Source of the DNA: VBCK01 sp035511515
GTDB taxonomy: Bacteria > Pseudomonadota > Gammaproteobacteria > Burkholderiales > Burkholderiaceae_F
NCBI GenBank assembly: GCA_035511515.1
Contig: DATKFG010000111.1
Coordinates: forward strand, 1-48,327
Length of the DNA: 48,327 nt
Reading direction: 5' to 3'
Numbering within the stretch: position 1 is the stretch's first letter; every line of letters starts with the position of its first letter. The notes under the pieces are model-generated. The model searched no databases. It saw only the letters and a list, made by a program, of their open reading frames with translations, and had not been told where the DNA came from. Positions 8,365 through 16,419 of the stretch are shown here, piece after piece. The position numbers and the translations under genes were made by a program.

Positions 8365-9707
8365 GCCCGCGCGCGGTCGCCGTCGGCGGCACCGCGACGG
8401 TCGTTGTCGCGCTCGTCGCCTACGCAGCGTTCGAAGTGGGTATCGAGCGCGGTCGCTCGAAGCCGTCCGGCCTCGCCGAGACCGCCCATTCGATGCGCGC
8501 TGCGGCTTCGGCTGCAGCGAGCCGGCCGCCGCTCAAGGCAGGGGACGTCGATCCGTCAACCGGCAAGCGCGTGCTTTACTGGCACGATCCCATGGTGCCG
8601 CAGACAAAGTTCGACAGGCCCGGCAAGTCTCCCTTCATGGACATGCAGCTCGTCCCGGTCTATGCCGACGACGCGCTCGACGCAGGCGCTGTCGCCATTG
8701 ACCCGCGGCTGCAGCAGAACCTCGGCGTACGAACCGCGAAGGCGGTGGCCGGGTCGCTTTCGAGCGGAATCTCGGCGGTCGGCAACGTCGCGTACAACGA
8801 GCGCGACGTCGTGCTGGTGCAGGCGCGCAGCAACGGCTTCGTCGAAAAGCTCTTCGTCCGCGCCGCGCTCGATCCCGTGCGCAAGGGCCAGCCGCTCGCC
8901 GAGCTTTACGTGCCGGAATGGATCGCGGTGCAGGAGGAGTATCTGTCGGCCAAGCGGCTCCGTACCGACGTCGACGCGCTCGCGCTCGGCGGGCTCGCGG
9001 ACGCCGCCGCGCAACGGATGCGGCTCGCCGGCATGAGCGAAGAGCAGATTCGCGCGGTCGACGCCCGGGCTGCCGTGCAGCCGCGGTTCACGATCACGTC
9101 GCCGATCGACGGCGTGGTCGGCGAGCTCTCGGCACGCGAAGGAATGACGGTTGCCCCGGGCGCGCCCCTGTTTCGTCTGAACGGGCTCGCGACGGTGTGG
9201 GTCAACGCCGAGGTACCGGAGAGCGCGGCCGCGCAGGTGCAGCCCGGCAACGCCGTTCACGCGCGCACGCCCGCGCTGCCCGGATCGGTGTTCCAGGGAC
9301 GGGTGAGCGCCATTCTGCCCGAGGTCAACCCGACCACGCGAACGCTCAAGGCGCGCATCGAACTTGCGAACTCCGGCGGCCGTCTCATCCCGGGCATGTT
9401 CGCGACCATCGACTTCGCGCCGACGCGTCGAACCGATGCGGTGCTCGTGCCGAGCGAAGCGGTGATCCGCACCGGCCAGCGTACCGTCGTCATCGTCGCC
9501 CAGGGGCAAGGGCACTTCGCGCCCGTCGACGTGGATACGGGCATCGAAGGCAACGGCCAGACCGAGATTCGCAAGGGCGTTCGCGACGGCGACCGCGTCG
9601 TCGTCTCCGGCCAGTTCCTGATCGACTCGGAAGCGAATCTGAAGGCTGCGATAGAGCGCATGAGCCAGATGCCCGCGAGCGCTACGGACCCTACGGCGCA
9701 ACGATGA
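8361..9707 (+). CDS. cusB: CusB-like periplasmic adaptor of a metal RND pump
   Basis: Membrane-fusion protein linking the inner-membrane RND pump to the outer-membrane channel. The N-terminal anchor is about residues 7-28. A heavy-metal-binding domain follows at about 72-100 (YWHDPMVPQTKF then PGKSPFMDMQLVPVY), with Met/His where other members have Cys/His. Then come the lipoyl/barrel-sandwich and beta-barrel parts (FTITSPIDGVVGELSAREGMTVAPGAPLFRL; VWVNAEVPESAAAQV; GMFATIDF) and a membrane-proximal domain. Methionine-rich binding suggests Cu(I)/Ag(I). AGGAGA lies before the ATG, which overlaps the previous stop. The gene symbol is by family resemblance. Confidence 0.88.
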   Translation: MSPRAVAVGGTATVVVALVAYAAFEVGIERGRSKPSGLAETAHSMRAAASAAASRPPLKAGDVDPSTGKRVLYWHDPMVPQTKFDRPGKSPFMDMQLVPVYADDALDAGAVAIDPRLQQNLGVRTAKAVAGSLSSGISAVGNVAYNERDVVLVQARSNGFVEKLFVRAALDPVRKGQPLAELYVPEWIAVQEEYLSAKRLRTDVDALALGGLADAAAQRMRLAGMSEEQIRAVDARAAVQPRFTITSPIDGVVGELSAREGMTVAPGAPLFRLNGLATVWVNAEVPESAAAQVQPGNAVHARTPALPGSVFQGRVSAILPEVNPTTRTLKARIELANSGGRLIPGMFATIDFAPTRRTDAVLVPSEAVIRTGQRTVVIVAQGQGHFAPVDVDTGIEGNGQTEIRKGVRDGDRVVVSGQFLIDSEANLKAAIERMSQMPASATDPTAQR

Positions 9708-9784
9708 GCGCTGATCACAACTTCGATGGCGCGGCCGACGCGCACCGCGATGGGGTGCACGGCGGGTCACAGCCCGCCGAGTGA
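9704..9784 (+). CDS. 26-residue ORF between the adaptor and pump genes
   Basis: A tiny frame starting in an ATGA overlap with the adaptor stop and ending 4 bases before the GTG of the pump gene. It encodes a His/Asp-rich peptide (MSADHNFDGAADAHRDGVHG and six further residues). It could couple translation from adaptor to pump, or simply be an open spacer. There is no evidence that the peptide itself is functional, and it has no CusF-type domain. Confidence 0.3.
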   Translation: MSADHNFDGAADAHRDGVHGGSQPAE

Positions 9785-9788
9785 ACGC

Positions 9789-12700
9789 GTGATTTCGCGG
9801 CTGATCCGGTGGTCGATCGACAATCGGCTGCTCGTGCTGCTCACCACCGTGCTGCTGACCGCGTGGGGCGTGGTCTCGCTGCTGCACACGCCGCTCGACG
9901 CGATCCCTGACCTCTCCGACGTTCAGGTGACGATCCGCACGACGTTTCCGGGCCAGGCGCCGCAGATTGTCGAGCACCAGGTGACGTATCCGCTGGCGAC
10001 GACCATGCTCTCGGTACCCGGCGCGAAGGCGGTGCGCGGATACTCGATGTTCGGCGACTCGTTCGTGTACGTTCTTTTCGACGACGGCACGGATCTGTAC
10101 TGGGCGCGCTCGCGCGTGCTCGAGTACCTGAACCAGGTGGAGCTTCCTGCGCAGGCGAAGACATGGCTCGGTCCGGATGCGACGGGCGTCGGCTGGATCT
10201 ACGAATATGCACTCGTCGATCGCACCGGACGCGCGGATCTGTCGCAGCTTCGTGCGCTGCAGGACTGGTTTTTGAAGTACGAGCTCAAGACGGTGCCGAA
10301 TGTGGCCGAAGTGGCCAGCGTCGGCGGCATGGTCCGCCAATACCAGATTGTTCTCGATCCGGATCGATTGCGCGCCTACAACATTCCGCATGGCAAGGTG
10401 ATCGATGCCGTTCAGCGCGCCAACCAGGAAACGGGCGGCTCCGTCATCGAGCTGGGCGAAGCGGAGTACATGGTCCGGGCATCGGGCTACCTGCAGTCGC
10501 TGGACGATTTCCGGCGCATTCCGCTCGCCGTCACCGAAGCCGGCGTGCCCGTCACGCTGGCGGACGTCGCGCGTGTGCAGGTCGGCCCCGCGATGCGCCG
10601 CGGCGTCGCGGAGCTCGACGGCGAAGGCGAGGTCGCCGGCGGCATCATCGTCATGCGCTCGGGTGCCAACGCACTCGAGACGATCGATGCGGTCAAGGCG
10701 AAGCTCGCCTCGCTAAGGAGCGCGCTGCCGCCCGGTGTGGACGTGGTGACCACGTACGACCGCTCGAGCCTGATCCGCCGCGCGGTCGACAACCTCGGCA
10801 ACACGCTCGCGGAGGAGTTCGCCGTGGTGGCGCTGGTGTGCTTCCTGTTCCTGCTTCACCTTCGCTCCGCGTTCGTGGCCATTGTGTCGCTGCCGGTCGG
10901 CGTCGCCATCGCGTTCATCGTCATGCGGCATCAGGGCATCAACGCGAACATCATGTCGCTCGGCGGCATCGCCATAGCGATCGGCGCCATGGTGGACGCC
11001 GCGGTCGTGATGATCGAGAACGCCCACAAGCATATCGAGGCGTGGCAGCAGGCCCACGACGGTGCGAGCCCGGACCCGCGGACGCGATGGCAGCTGATCG
11101 CGAAGGCGTCGGTAGAAGTCGGCCCGGCCCTGTTCCTCTCGCTCCTCATCATCACGCTTTCGTTCGTTCCGATTTTCACGCTCGAGGCGCAGGAGGGCCG
11201 CCTTTTCTCGCCGCTCGCCTGCACGAAGACGTACGCGATGGCCGTGGCCGCCGCGCTTTCGGTGACGCTGGTCCCGGTGCTGATGGGTTACTTCATCCGC
11301 GGGCGCGTCCCGGGCGAGCTCGAAAATCCCGTCAATCGCGTGCTCGTCGCAGGGTATCGACGCGCACTGGGCGCCGCGCTGCGCGCACCGATGGTGACCC
11401 TTGCGCTCGCGCTCGGGATCGCTGCCTCGGCGCTGTGGCCGGCGAGCCGCATCGGCGGCGAATTCATGCCGGCGCTGAACGAAGGCGATCTGCTGTACAT
11501 GCCGTCCGCCCTGCCGGACATCTCGGTGAGCAAGATGAGCGAGCTGCTGCAGCAGACCGATCGCCTGATCCGTTCGGTGCCGGAGGTCGCGCACGTGTTC
11601 GCCAAGGCGGGACGCGCCGATACGGCAACGGATCCGGCGCCGCTCGAGATGATCGAGACGGTCATTCAGTTCAAGCCGCGCGACGAATGGCGGCCCGGGA
11701 TGACGCCCGAGAAGCTCATCGAAGCGCTCGACCGCACCGTGCGCGTGCCCGGGCTGTCCAACGTGTGGGTGCCCCCGGTGCGCGCGCGCATCGACATGCT
11801 CTCCACCGGCATCAAGAGTCCCGTCGGAGTAAAGGTGGCGGGCCCCGATCCCGCCGAAATCGACCGCGTGCTCTCCGACGTCGAGCACGCCGCGAGGGAC
11901 GTTCCCGGCGTGAGCTCGGCGTTCGCCGAGCGCCTCACCGGCGGGCGCTACATCGATGTGCGCATTGACCGTGCCAGCGCGGCGCGCTACGGCTTGAACG
12001 TCAGCGACGTGCAAAGCGTCGTCACGGCCGCCGTGGGCGGAGACAACATCGGCGAAACGGTCGAAGGCCTGCAGCGCTTCCCGATCAACGTACGCTACCC
12101 CCGCGACGCACGCGATTCGCTCGAGGCGCTCCGGCGGCTGCCCATCCTGACCGAGCGCGGCGCGCAGCTTCGCCTGGGCGACGTCGCGAGCATTGCCGTG
12201 ACCGACGGGCCCTCGATGCTCAAGAGCGAGAATGGCCGCCCGTCCGGTTGGGTCTATGTCGATTTCCGCGGGCGGGACCTGCGCTCTGCCGTGCGCGACC
12301 TGCAGCACGCCGTCGCGGATCAGGTCAAGACGCCGTCCGGTTATTCGATCTCCTGGTCGGGCCAGTTCGAGTATCTCGAGCGTGCGACGCGCCGCCTGAA
12401 GCTCGTCGTGCCGGCGGTGCTCGCTACCGTGTTCGGCTTGCTCGTCGTCCTGTTCCGTCGTGCGAGCGATCCCCTGATCATCATGGCGACGTTGCCGTTA
12501 GCGCTGGTCGGCGGTCTGTGGCTCATGCATCTGCTTGGCTACGAACTGTCGATCGCGTCGGCGGTCGGCTTCATCGCGCTCGCCGGCGTCGCATCCGAGA
12601 TCGGTGTCGTGATGCTCGTGTACATCAACTCGGCGATCGACACGCGCAGGGCGGCCGGCACGCTTGCGGATGGGCATGCACTGGCCGAGGCGATCATCGA

Positions 12701-12968
12701 CGGCGCTTCGCTGCGCGTGCGACCGATCGTGATGACCGCCTCCGTCGTCATTGCGGGTTTGCTGCCCATCATGTGGAGCAGCGGCACGGGATCCGAGCTC
12801 ATGCGCCGCATTGCCGCCCCGATGATCGGCGGCATGGTTACAGCGCTGGTCCTCTCGATGTTCGTGGTGCCGGTGGCATGCCTGATCGTGCGCCGCAGGT
12901 CGATGCGCGCGAAGAACGCTCAGGCCACCCGATTCGCGTTCAGTGATACGCCAGCCTGCCCGCCGTAA
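9789..12968 (+). CDS. cusA: CusA-like heavy-metal RND efflux pump
   Basis: Inner-membrane proton-driven exporter of 1059 residues, about the family's normal size. It opens VISRLIRWSIDNRLLVLL, then the signature PLDAIPDLSDVQV. Transmembrane segment 4 has GAMVDAAVVMIENAHKH, carrying the acidic residues of the proton relay as in CusA. In the periplasmic part, KAGRADTATDPAPLEMIET, RPGMTPEKL and RIDMLSTGIKSP match the CusA metal-path region, including the Met of RIDML. This favours monovalent Cu/Ag over Zn/Co/Cd. The GTG at 9789 is chosen because CusA proteins begin at this point; an in-frame ATG at 9726 would add 21 unusual residues. It is the last gene of the outer-membrane channel-adaptor-pump operon. 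Confidence 0.9.
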   Translation: MISRLIRWSIDNRLLVLLTTVLLTAWGVVSLLHTPLDAIPDLSDVQVTIRTTFPGQAPQIVEHQVTYPLATTMLSVPGAKAVRGYSMFGDSFVYVLFDDGTDLYWARSRVLEYLNQVELPAQAKTWLGPDATGVGWIYEYALVDRTGRADLSQLRALQDWFLKYELKTVPNVAEVASVGGMVRQYQIVLDPDRLRAYNIPHGKVIDAVQRANQETGGSVIELGEAEYMVRASGYLQSLDDFRRIPLAVTEAGVPVTLADVARVQVGPAMRRGVAELDGEGEVAGGIIVMRSGANALETIDAVKAKLASLRSALPPGVDVVTTYDRSSLIRRAVDNLGNTLAEEFAVVALVCFLFLLHLRSAFVAIVSLPVGVAIAFIVMRHQGINANIMSLGGIAIAIGAMVDAAVVMIENAHKHIEAWQQAHDGASPDPRTRWQLIAKASVEVGPALFLSLLIITLSFVPIFTLEAQEGRLFSPLACTKTYAMAVAAALSVTLVPVLMGYFIRGRVPGELENPVNRVLVAGYRRALGAALRAPMVTLALALGIAASALWPASRIGGEFMPALNEGDLLYMPSALPDISVSKMSELLQQTDRLIRSVPEVAHVFAKAGRADTATDPAPLEMIETVIQFKPRDEWRPGMTPEKLIEALDRTVRVPGLSNVWVPPVRARIDMLSTGIKSPVGVKVAGPDPAEIDRVLSDVEHAARDVPGVSSAFAERLTGGRYIDVRIDRASAARYGLNVSDVQSVVTAAVGGDNIGETVEGLQRFPINVRYPRDARDSLEALRRLPILTERGAQLRLGDVASIAVTDGPSMLKSENGRPSGWVYVDFRGRDLRSAVRDLQHAVADQVKTPSGYSISWSGQFEYLERATRRLKLVVPAVLATVFGLLVVLFRRASDPLIIMATLPLALVGGLWLMHLLGYELSIASAVGFIALAGVASEIGVVMLVYINSAIDTRRAAGTLADGHALAEAIIDGASLRVRPIVMTASVVIAGLLPIMWSSGTGSELMRRIAAPMIGGMVTALVLSMFVVPVACLIVRRRSMRAKNAQATRFAFSDTPACPP

Positions 12969-13489
12969 GACCGTCTCCCAGGCGACGGCGCGCATGGAGC
13001 GCGTCTGCTGCTTTGCACAACGTAGCCGCGCTGCTTCGCACCAACGATCCGGCGACATCAACGCTGCCGAACCTCGGACAGACTGCCAAGGGCTGACTCG
13101 GCAACTATGCTTCTACGGCATACCTCTCCTTCAACGAAGGCATGGCTATATCCACAAGTTCCGCAGGATACTGATAGCAGCCATTAGAGAGCGATCCGGG
13201 AGCTCCGTGTGTCGCCCGATTCAGTGCATTGTTCTCAGCGAAGCAGGGAACGAGAGCTTTTTCGGTGTCGCGGTAGGAGGACTCGTTTCAATGAGCGTGC
13301 ATTGGCGATAAGTCCGACGAAAGGGCGGCTCTATCGCTAGGCCGTGCCGCACCGTGCGACACGGCCGCGCGCACAATCAGCAGATCGCCTGGATTGAGCA
13401 CGGTGACGTCGGGAAGCGATACCGATGGCACGAATCCGTTCGCTACCTGGCGAGCGGCGACGGCGAGCGTGGCCACGAAGGATGAAACC
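12969..13489. other. 521-bp region without a recognisable gene
   Basis: No supported coding sequence. A frame running from 12943 to 13311 has low-complexity, non-homologous-looking content and starts inside the pump gene, so it was not accepted. A stable imperfect hairpin lies at 13341-13367. The segment from about 13100 has lower GC than the pump gene and leads into the similarly lower-GC permease gene. Confidence 0.5.
13341..13367 (+). other. Strong imperfect hairpin upstream of the permease
   Basis: Arms 13341-13352 and 13356-13367 pair with a single mismatch around a 3-base loop (GGCCGTGCCGCA / TGCGACACGGCC). No T-tract follows, so it is not an obvious intrinsic terminator. It could be a 5' leader structure or an operator for the permease gene. 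Confidence 0.4.
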
Positions 13490-15127
13490 GTGCTTGTGAA
13501 TACTGAAGTACTGGATTCCCACAAGGGCGCTGTAACCGGCGAAGGAACGCTTAAACGCCATCTCGATTGGACCGGCGCGTTCTGGATCGCAACCGGGGTT
13601 CCGGTGTTTGTGCTGTTCACGGTCGGCGCCGTTGCTGCGACCATCGGCCAGCCTGCGTGGTTGATCTGGATTCTTTCTATTTTGATGGGCTTTGTTCAGT
13701 CGTTTACCTATGCGGAAATCTCCGGGCTGTTTCCGCACAAGTCGGGTGGCGCCTCCGTTTACGGGGCCGTTGCCTGGGTACGCTACAGCAAGTTCATTGC
13801 GCCGATTTCGGTCTGGTGTAACTGGCTTGGCTGGTCCCCGTTGCTTGCGCTCGGCAGCAGCCTCGCAGCGGCCTATGCGCTGTATGCGCTGTTCCCGGCA
13901 GACGCGGTGATCAACACCTGGTCCCTGAACCTGGTTGATCTCGGCTCGGTCCAAAAAGATTTAACGTTGCGGATCAACTCCCAATTCATATTGGGAACGA
14001 TCCTTCTGCTCATCACCTTTGCGATGCAGCACTTTGGGGTGGCGCGGGCAGCGAGGTTGCAAAAGATCCTGGGCATCATTTCGGTGCTGACGCTCCTTAT
14101 CATTGGCGTCGTCCCCATCTTTACGGGAGACATGCCCACCAGCCACTTTCTTCCGCTTCTTCCGTTGGCGCACGATGCCCAGGGTAACGTTACTTTTGGC
14201 TCGTGGAACGCGGCGGGCTGGTCTCTGGCGATGGGGGGCATGTTCTTTGCCGGCTGGTCTACGTACGGTTTCGAAGGGGCGGTTTGCTACACGCGCGAAT
14301 TCAAGGATCCAAAACGCGATACGTTCAAGGCGATTTTCTACTCGGGGCTGCTCTGTTTGCTGATTTTCAGCCTGGTGCCGTTCACCTTTCAAGGGGCCAT
14401 TGGCCTGAACGGGCTCCTCGACAAAAGCATTTACGACGGTTCGGGCGTCGGGCTGGCCATGGCCAAAATCGTCGGCGGCGGTGTGATTATTACGAATCTC
14501 ATCGTCGTGGTGCTGATCCTCTCGCTGGTGCTCATGGTCACGACCGCGATGATGGGTTCTTCTCGAACCCTCTACCAGGCCGCAGTTGATGGGTGGCTCC
14601 CGCGCTATCTTTGTCATGTCAACAAGCACGGAGCTCCCACCCGTGCCATGTGGACCGACTTGGGCTTCAATCTCGTCCTGCTATTGATGTCGGATTACCT
14701 GGTAATAATTGCCGTTTCAGGGGTGTGTTATTTCTTCTTTACTTTTCTGGACCTTCAAGCGGGCTGGATCCACCGCATGGATAGAACCAACTGGGAGCGT
14801 CCGTTCAGGTGTCCCACGTGGCTTCTGGTGGTGGGAAGCGTCTTCGGGTTTATTAATATGGCATTTGTAGGCGCTGGGGCGGACCTATGGGGTCCGCATA
14901 CGTTGCGAAACGGTTTGATCACTGTCTTCCTGATCATCCCGGTGTTCCTGTTTCGGCACTACGTGCAAGACAAGGGCAAATTTCCAGACGTTATGCTTCA
15001 AGACATGGATTTGCGCAGAGGCACTCAAATCGAGCGTCGTGCAGGCGTCTGGCCGTATTTGGCGCTGGTGTTGTGCGGCCTCATTACGTGGGGAGCTCAC
15101 GCACTTGCCGTACTGCCGCCTCCTTGA
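13490..15127 (+). CDS. APC-family amino-acid permease
   Basis: Integral membrane transporter of the amino acid-polyamine-organocation superfamily, about 545 residues. Roughly 12 hydrophobic helices are visible, beginning FWIATGVPVFVLFTVGAVAA and LIWILSILMGFVQSFTYAEISGLFPHKSGGASVY; the last is the conserved early-helix region of APC permeases (aEissafPrsGGaYvy type). GMFFAGWSTYGFEGAVCYTREFKDPKRDT is the family's helix 6 and following loop. The substrate cannot be assigned. The GTG at 13490 was chosen because AAGGA lies about 7 bases before it; in-frame TTG 13394 and GTG 13469 are alternatives. Codon use is less GC-rich (more T/A at third positions) than the flanking genes, suggesting acquisition by transfer. 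Confidence 0.85.
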   Translation: MLVNTEVLDSHKGAVTGEGTLKRHLDWTGAFWIATGVPVFVLFTVGAVAATIGQPAWLIWILSILMGFVQSFTYAEISGLFPHKSGGASVYGAVAWVRYSKFIAPISVWCNWLGWSPLLALGSSLAAAYALYALFPADAVINTWSLNLVDLGSVQKDLTLRINSQFILGTILLLITFAMQHFGVARAARLQKILGIISVLTLLIIGVVPIFTGDMPTSHFLPLLPLAHDAQGNVTFGSWNAAGWSLAMGGMFFAGWSTYGFEGAVCYTREFKDPKRDTFKAIFYSGLLCLLIFSLVPFTFQGAIGLNGLLDKSIYDGSGVGLAMAKIVGGGVIITNLIVVVLILSLVLMVTTAMMGSSRTLYQAAVDGWLPRYLCHVNKHGAPTRAMWTDLGFNLVLLLMSDYLVIIAVSGVCYFFFTFLDLQAGWIHRMDRTNWERPFRCPTWLLVVGSVFGFINMAFVGAGADLWGPHTLRNGLITVFLIIPVFLFRHYVQDKGKFPDVMLQDMDLRRGTQIERRAGVWPYLALVLCGLITWGAHALAVLPPP

Positions 15128-15199
15128 GTAGGACCTCAGGCGCCGCTGACGCACTGCAGCACTGAAATTAACCGTTGGAACGCCCTGCCCCTGGCGTAG

Positions 15200-15225
15200 A
15201 CTCGGATTTCACCTCCAATCTGAGT
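15200..15225 (+). promoter_or_regulatory. Inverted repeat directly upstream of the YkgJ-like gene
   Basis: Nine-base arms ACTCGGATT and AATCTGAGT (one G-U pair in RNA) enclose an 8-base loop, TCACCTCC. It ends 4 bases before the ATG at 15230, where no Shine-Dalgarno sequence is visible. It could be an operator or a 5' UTR hairpin controlling translation of the two-gene operon. Confidence 0.4.
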
Positions 15226-15229
15226 CACC

Positions 15230-15916
15230 ATGGAAGTCGCCACCGGCGCCGGTGGGCAATTTCCGGCGCGGACAGAGGCTTTTGGCTACACGTGCAACCG
15301 GTGCTTGCGCTGTTGCCATGACAAGCATATCCAGGTCAATCCCTACGAGGTCGCACGCATTGCCCGCAATCGAGGCATGAGCACGGGCGAATGCCGCGAG
15401 CGTTGGACGGTTGACGGACAGGGCACGGTACTCAAGCAGGCGGACTCGGGCGCCTGCGTGTTCCTCGGCACCGAAGGCTGCACGATCCACGCCGATCGGC
15501 CGCTCGTGTGCCGCCTCTATCCCCTGGGCAGACACGTATCCGCCGACGGCAGCGAGCGCTTCTCGCACGTGCAGCCGCACCCACAGACGGCCGGTGAATA
15601 CACCGGCAAAGGTACGATCGCGGACTTTCTGTCCGCCCAGGGTGCCGCGCCGTACATGAGTGCCGCAGACGAGTACTTTTTCTGGCTGTGCCGCGCGCAG
15701 CAGGTCGCAGAGAGGGCAGCGCCACCGCATCCAACGGCGCAGTCCGACAATGCTGTCGAGCTCGCCCAACAGTACCTGGACATGGACACCGCGATCGCCG
15801 AGCACTGCGCGCAGCATGGAACATCCGCTCCGCAGGACATCGAGGCGCGGCGCCGGCTGCATCTTCAGATCCTTGACAACTTACTCGCCCAATGGGCAAC
15901 TGGAGGAGAACCGTGA
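15230..15916 (+). CDS. YkgJ-family cysteine-cluster protein
   Basis: A 228-residue cytoplasmic-looking protein with the Zn/Fe-chelating cysteine cluster of YkgJ-type proteins: YTCNRCLRCCHDKHIQVNPYEVARIARN near the start (Cys22, 25, 28, 29), then GACVFLGTEGCTIHADRPLVCRLYPLG (Cys at about 80, 89, 99) and a late FWLCRAQQ cysteine. The family is thought to bind an Fe-S or zinc cluster; its role is unsettled, with suggested links to protein modification or metal handling. It is translationally coupled by a GTGA overlap to the heptad-repeat secreted protein, which suggests the two act together. No ribosome-binding site is obvious; an inverted repeat lies immediately upstream. Confidence 0.8.
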   Translation: MEVATGAGGQFPARTEAFGYTCNRCLRCCHDKHIQVNPYEVARIARNRGMSTGECRERWTVDGQGTVLKQADSGACVFLGTEGCTIHADRPLVCRLYPLGRHVSADGSERFSHVQPHPQTAGEYTGKGTIADFLSAQGAAPYMSAADEYFFWLCRAQQVAERAAPPHPTAQSDNAVELAQQYLDMDTAIAEHCAQHGTSAPQDIEARRRLHLQILDNLLAQWATGGEP

Positions 15917-16377
15917 AGTCGAACCGCCCGAAGCCGCCCCTGAAGAGCCACATCAAGTCCGAAGTATTCTCCTCCAACGCGATCCAGGTCCGCGCGCTGC
16001 TCGCCGCCGTATCCCTGATGGGCCTGTCGGTCGGTGCGGCACATGCCCAGGCCGTAAACGCGAGCCCCGAGAAGGGCACGACGACCAGCAATCAGCTCAA
16101 GGCAAGCAGCAATCAGCTCAAGGTGGGCAGCAGTCAGATCAAGGTGGGCAGCAATCAGCTCAAGTCGAGCAGCAGTCAGATCAAGATGGGCAGCAATCAG
16201 CTCAAGTCGAGCAGCAGTCAGATCAAGATGGGCAGCAATCAGCTCAAGGCGAGCAGCAGTCAGATCAAGTTAGACAGCAGTCAGATGAAGAGCCCCTCTA
16301 GTACAGCAGGTAAAAAAGCAATCCGGGAAAAGGGCAAAAAGGGCTCAGGTGGGAGCACCACCCCGCCACCGAAGTGA
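15913..16377 (+). CDS. Secreted S-x-Q-[LI]-K heptad-repeat protein
   Basis: A 154-residue exported protein of no family I recognise. The signal peptide ends at about residue 45 (hydrophobic LLAAVSLMGLSVGAAHA, cleavage likely before QAVNA). From residue 58 there are ten uninterrupted seven-residue units: TSNQLKA, SSNQLKV, GSSQIKV, GSNQLKS, SSSQIKM and so on to DSSQMKS. Units alternate between SNQL and SSQI types, giving a 14-residue super-period. The tail is basic and Gly/Ser/Pro-rich (KKAIREKGKKGSGG). The mature protein has no Cys. GGAGGA precedes a GTG start that overlaps the YkgJ-like stop; an upstream ATG at 15892 is in frame but lies before that site. A decayed relative is at 2681-3037. 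Confidence 0.75.
   Translation: MKSNRPKPPLKSHIKSEVFSSNAIQVRALLAAVSLMGLSVGAAHAQAVNASPEKGTTTSNQLKASSNQLKVGSSQIKVGSNQLKSSSSQIKMGSNQLKSSSSQIKMGSNQLKASSSQIKLDSSQMKSPSSTAGKKAIREKGKKGSGGSTTPPPK
16084..16293 (+). repeat. Ten in-frame 21-bp tandem repeats
   Basis: Ten consecutive 21-bp units encode the heptads. Two adjacent 42-bp blocks, 16159-16200 and 16201-16242, are identical at the DNA level, so a two-unit module was duplicated recently. The array keeps the frame and could expand or contract without disrupting it. Confidence 0.9.
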
Positions 16378-16400
16378 AAGAGGGCGAAGCGAGCATGTCA

Positions 16401-16419
16401 TAGGCCGCCTGGGCGGCTA
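16401..16419. terminator. Hairpin between convergent genes
   Basis: TAGGCCGCC and GGCGGCTA form a GC-rich stem with one bulged base and a tiny loop, between the heptad-repeat gene and the convergent gene whose stop lies inside it. There is no clear T-tract on either side, so a terminator role is possible but not strongly supported. Confidence 0.35.

Noticed and set aside
8556..10391. A 611-codon antisense frame across the metal-efflux operon
   Set aside because: Arg/His-rich shadow of the adaptor and pump genes without domains or a start signal.
12943..13311. A 122-codon frame after the pump gene
   Set aside because: Starts inside the pump gene, has no ribosome-binding site and no domain; composition is not protein-like.
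16084..16293. Regular 21-bp repeats considered as a CRISPR-like array
   Set aside because: The units are contiguous without spacers, in frame and coding, so it is a protein repeat.
15660..16301. A Gln/Ser-rich frame (QQSDQ-type repeats) overlapping the YkgJ-like and heptad genes
   Set aside because: It is the second reading frame of the heptad array; the signal peptide and ribosome-binding site belong to the other frame.
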